Assembly: GCF_014705615.1 (NCBI RefSeq)
Contig: NZ_JACXJA010000003.1
Span: forward strand, 124,001-188,000
DNA: 64,000 bases
DNA from: Paenibacillus oceani
GTDB taxonomy: Bacteria; Bacillota; Bacilli; Paenibacillales; NBRC-103111
Reading direction: 5' to 3'
The notes below the pieces were generated by a model. That model was not told the DNA's origin. It saw only the letters and a program-made list of their open reading frames with translations, and did not search any database. Positions 62,499 to 64,000 of the stretch are shown here, one piece after another. Positions within the stretch are counted from its first letter, which is position 1, and each line of letters starts with the position of its first letter. The position numbers and the translations under genes were made by a program.

Positions 62499-63380
62499 AT
62501 GAAAAAAGTGAGGAAAGCAATCATCCCGGCCGCCGGCCTCGGAACCCGATTCCTTCCCGCCACCAAAGCGATGCCGAAGGAGATGCTGCCGGTCGTAGAT
62601 AAACCGACGATTCAGTACATCGTAGAGGAAGCGGTCCGGTCCGGCATCGAGGACATTATGATCGTGACAGGCCGCAGCAAGCGATCGATCGAGGATCATT
62701 TCGATAAAAACTACGAGCTGGAATTGAATCTGCTGGAAACGAACAAGACGAATTTATTGAAAATCGTCGAAGATATTACGAACCTGGTCGAAATCCATTA
62801 CGTGCGCCAGAAGCAGGCGCTCGGTCTCGGCCACGCCATATGGTGCGCGCGCAAATTTATCGGAAGCGAGCCGTTCGCGGTTCTGCTCGGCGATATGATC
62901 ATCAACAGCGACCCGCCGTGTCTCAAGCAGCTTATCGATCTGTATGAGCAGCGTCAGTCCTCGATCATCGCGGTCGGTCCGGTAAGCGAAGGGGATATCG
63001 GCAAATACGGCATTATCGACGGGGAACGGATCGACGAGCGGCTGTATAAAGTGAATCATCTGGTTGAGAAGCCGAAAGCAAATCCCCCGTCCAACCTGGC
63101 CATTATCGGGAGGTACATTCTGGAGCCGGAAATATTCCGGATTCTGGAGGGGATGTCTCCCGGAGTCGGCGGGGAGATTCAATTAACGGACGCGCTCCAC
63201 GAGCTCGTCATGCACCGGTATTTGTACGCGTACACGCTGGACGGCAAGCTGTACGACGTCGGGGATAAGCTTGGGTACTTGAAGGCGACGGTGGAGCTGG
63301 CTTGTAAAGATGAACGGTTAAAGCGCGATTTCCGGTCGTTCCTGGACCAATTTGTTGCAGGAGGAGGCGAGACGCCTTGA
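62499..63380 (+). CDS. galU: UTP-glucose-1-phosphate uridylyltransferase
   Basis: 293 residues. Makes UDP-glucose in the cytosol. KAIIPAAGLGTRFLPATKAM, PKEMLPVVDKPTIQYIVEEA, VLLGDMII, LVEKPK, and GGEIQLTDAL are characteristic. ATG 62499 follows AAAGGAG and GGAG; the longer frame from 62460 has no RBS. Four-base overlap (TTGA) with the next start. With that gene it supplies UDP-sugars to the glycosyltransferases. Confidence 0.95.
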   Translation: MKKVRKAIIPAAGLGTRFLPATKAMPKEMLPVVDKPTIQYIVEEAVRSGIEDIMIVTGRSKRSIEDHFDKNYELELNLLETNKTNLLKIVEDITNLVEIHYVRQKQALGLGHAIWCARKFIGSEPFAVLLGDMIINSDPPCLKQLIDLYEQRQSSIIAVGPVSEGDIGKYGIIDGERIDERLYKVNHLVEKPKANPPSNLAIIGRYILEPEIFRILEGMSPGVGGEIQLTDALHELVMHRYLYAYTLDGKLYDVGDKLGYLKATVELACKDERLKRDFRSFLDQFVAGGGETP

Positions 63381-64000
63381 AGACGGCTTTGGTCACCGGC
63401 GCTGCAGGCTTCCTCGGTTCTCATCTGGCGGTACGGCTCCTCGCGCAAGGCTACCAGGTCATCGGGATCGACAACCTATCCACCGGAACCAAGTTGAATC
63501 TAAGTGGGCTGAACGGGCAGGAGCGGTTCCGGTTTCTCGAATGCAATATCGCCGAGACGGATTGCCTGAATCTCGGGGAACTGGCCGGCGCAGACGAAAT
63601 TTATCATCTGGCCTCGGCGGCGTCCCCCAAGTTTTATCAGCAGTTTCCGTTCGAGACGATTCAGGCGAATACGACCGGCACATGGAACATGCTGGAGCTC
63701 GCCAGACGGGCCGGCGCCAAACTCGTCTATACGAGCACGAGCGAGGCGTACGGCGACCCGACGGTCCATCCGCAGCCCGAGGAATACCGCGGCAATGTCA
63801 ACACCTGGGGACCGCGGGCGTGTTACGACGAGTCGAAGAGACTCGGCGAAGTATACTGCTACGAATACGCGCATCGTTACCAAGTGCCGGTGAAGGTAGC
63901 GCGCATATTCAATACGTACTCGGCCGGCCTGCGAAACGACGACGGAAGAGTCATCTCCAACTTCGTCTACCAGGCGATCCGAGGAGACGATATTACGGTG
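63377..64000 (+). CDS. UDP-glucuronate decarboxylase-like SDR, 3' end cut by window
   Basis: At least 208 residues, TTG start after GCAGGAGGAGG. TALVTGAAGFLGSHLAVRLL, YHLASAASPKFY, TSTSEAYGDPTVHPQPEEY, GNVNTWGPRACYDESKRLGE and ARIFNTYSAG closely follow the UXS pattern with YxxxK in YDESK. UXS converts UDP-glucuronate to UDP-xylose; the 4-epimerase and dTDP-glucose dehydratase are less likely given GxVNxxGPRxCYDExKR. The open frame runs off the window. Confidence 0.85.
   Translation, partial: MKTALVTGAAGFLGSHLAVRLLAQGYQVIGIDNLSTGTKLNLSGLNGQERFRFLECNIAETDCLNLGELAGADEIYHLASAASPKFYQQFPFETIQANTTGTWNMLELARRAGAKLVYTSTSEAYGDPTVHPQPEEYRGNVNTWGPRACYDESKRLGEVYCYEYAHRYQVPVKVARIFNTYSAGLRNDDGRVISNFVYQAIRGDDITV

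Overview
The window looks like chromosomal DNA of a fairly GC-rich, endospore-forming Firmicute of the Paenibacillaceae type (Paenibacillus or Cohnella-like). Three things point there: strong AAGGAGG-type ribosome binding sites with many GTG and TTG starts; spore-coat genes (a CotH-type kinase, a YheC/YheD ATP-grasp protein, two CgeB-type proteins, a CotG-like basic protein); and promoter-like sites matching sporulation sigma factors. The genus is inferred from gene content only. I saw no rRNA, tRNA, CRISPR array, transposase or integrase.

Layout. 0-17 kb holds mixed housekeeping and accessory genes: a 5'-cut tenA, an AraC regulator with a probable frameshift, an orphan sugar-type lipoprotein, an M14 peptidase, two Nudix proteins, a DHFR, a methyltransferase, a divergent XRE regulator and tiny membrane protein, a basic-tailed glycosyltransferase, a LysR/aroA divergent pair, and a YheC/YheD spore coat protein. 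17-27 kb looks like a carbohydrate-use locus: PhyH oxygenase, AraC regulator, a GntR-solute-binding-protein fusion, an (alpha/alpha)6 hydrolase-like protein, a 2-hydroxyacid dehydrogenase, a lipoprotein and a Tat-exported beta-helix protein. 27-28.7 kb is modAB without modC.

28.8-64 kb appears to be a spore-surface glycoprotein locus. Its core is a 1778-residue protein made of about 150 decapeptide repeats (33421-38757). It is divergent from a His/Ser/Gly-rich CotG-like protein followed by a CotH-type kinase. Downstream lie about ten glycosyltransferases of several folds (GT2, GT4, GT-D, CgeB), sugar-nucleotide genes for dTDP-deoxysugar (rmlA-like, rmlC, rmlD), GDP-fucose-type (manC, gmd, fcl) and UDP-sugar (galU, UXS-like) donors, two kinase-fold proteins and two DUF4214 proteins.

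Two threads tie this together. First, several glycosyltransferases carry an extremely Arg/Lys-rich N-terminal tail, a Tyr/Gly 'GYxxGY' repeat, or both; one 86-residue gene consists of those two modules alone. This suggests a coat-targeting or cross-linking tag on enzymes that stay on the spore. Second, the giant repeat gene, yheC/D and fcl each have an upstream AC-(17 nt)-CATANNNTA sequence with identical spacing, matching the SigK (late mother cell) consensus. A 32-codon gene has a SigE-like promoter. My reading is that the mother cell makes a repeat fibre, glycosylates it in a way analogous to the exosporium BclA/rhamnose system, and mounts it on a CotG/CotH-type coat. This is inference from sequence and context only.

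Non-coding structure is also notable: a roughly 400-bp intergenic element occurs twice (517-1308 and 30569-30970), and in the first copy it is enlarged by a 17-copy decamer array and four copies of a 78-bp unit.
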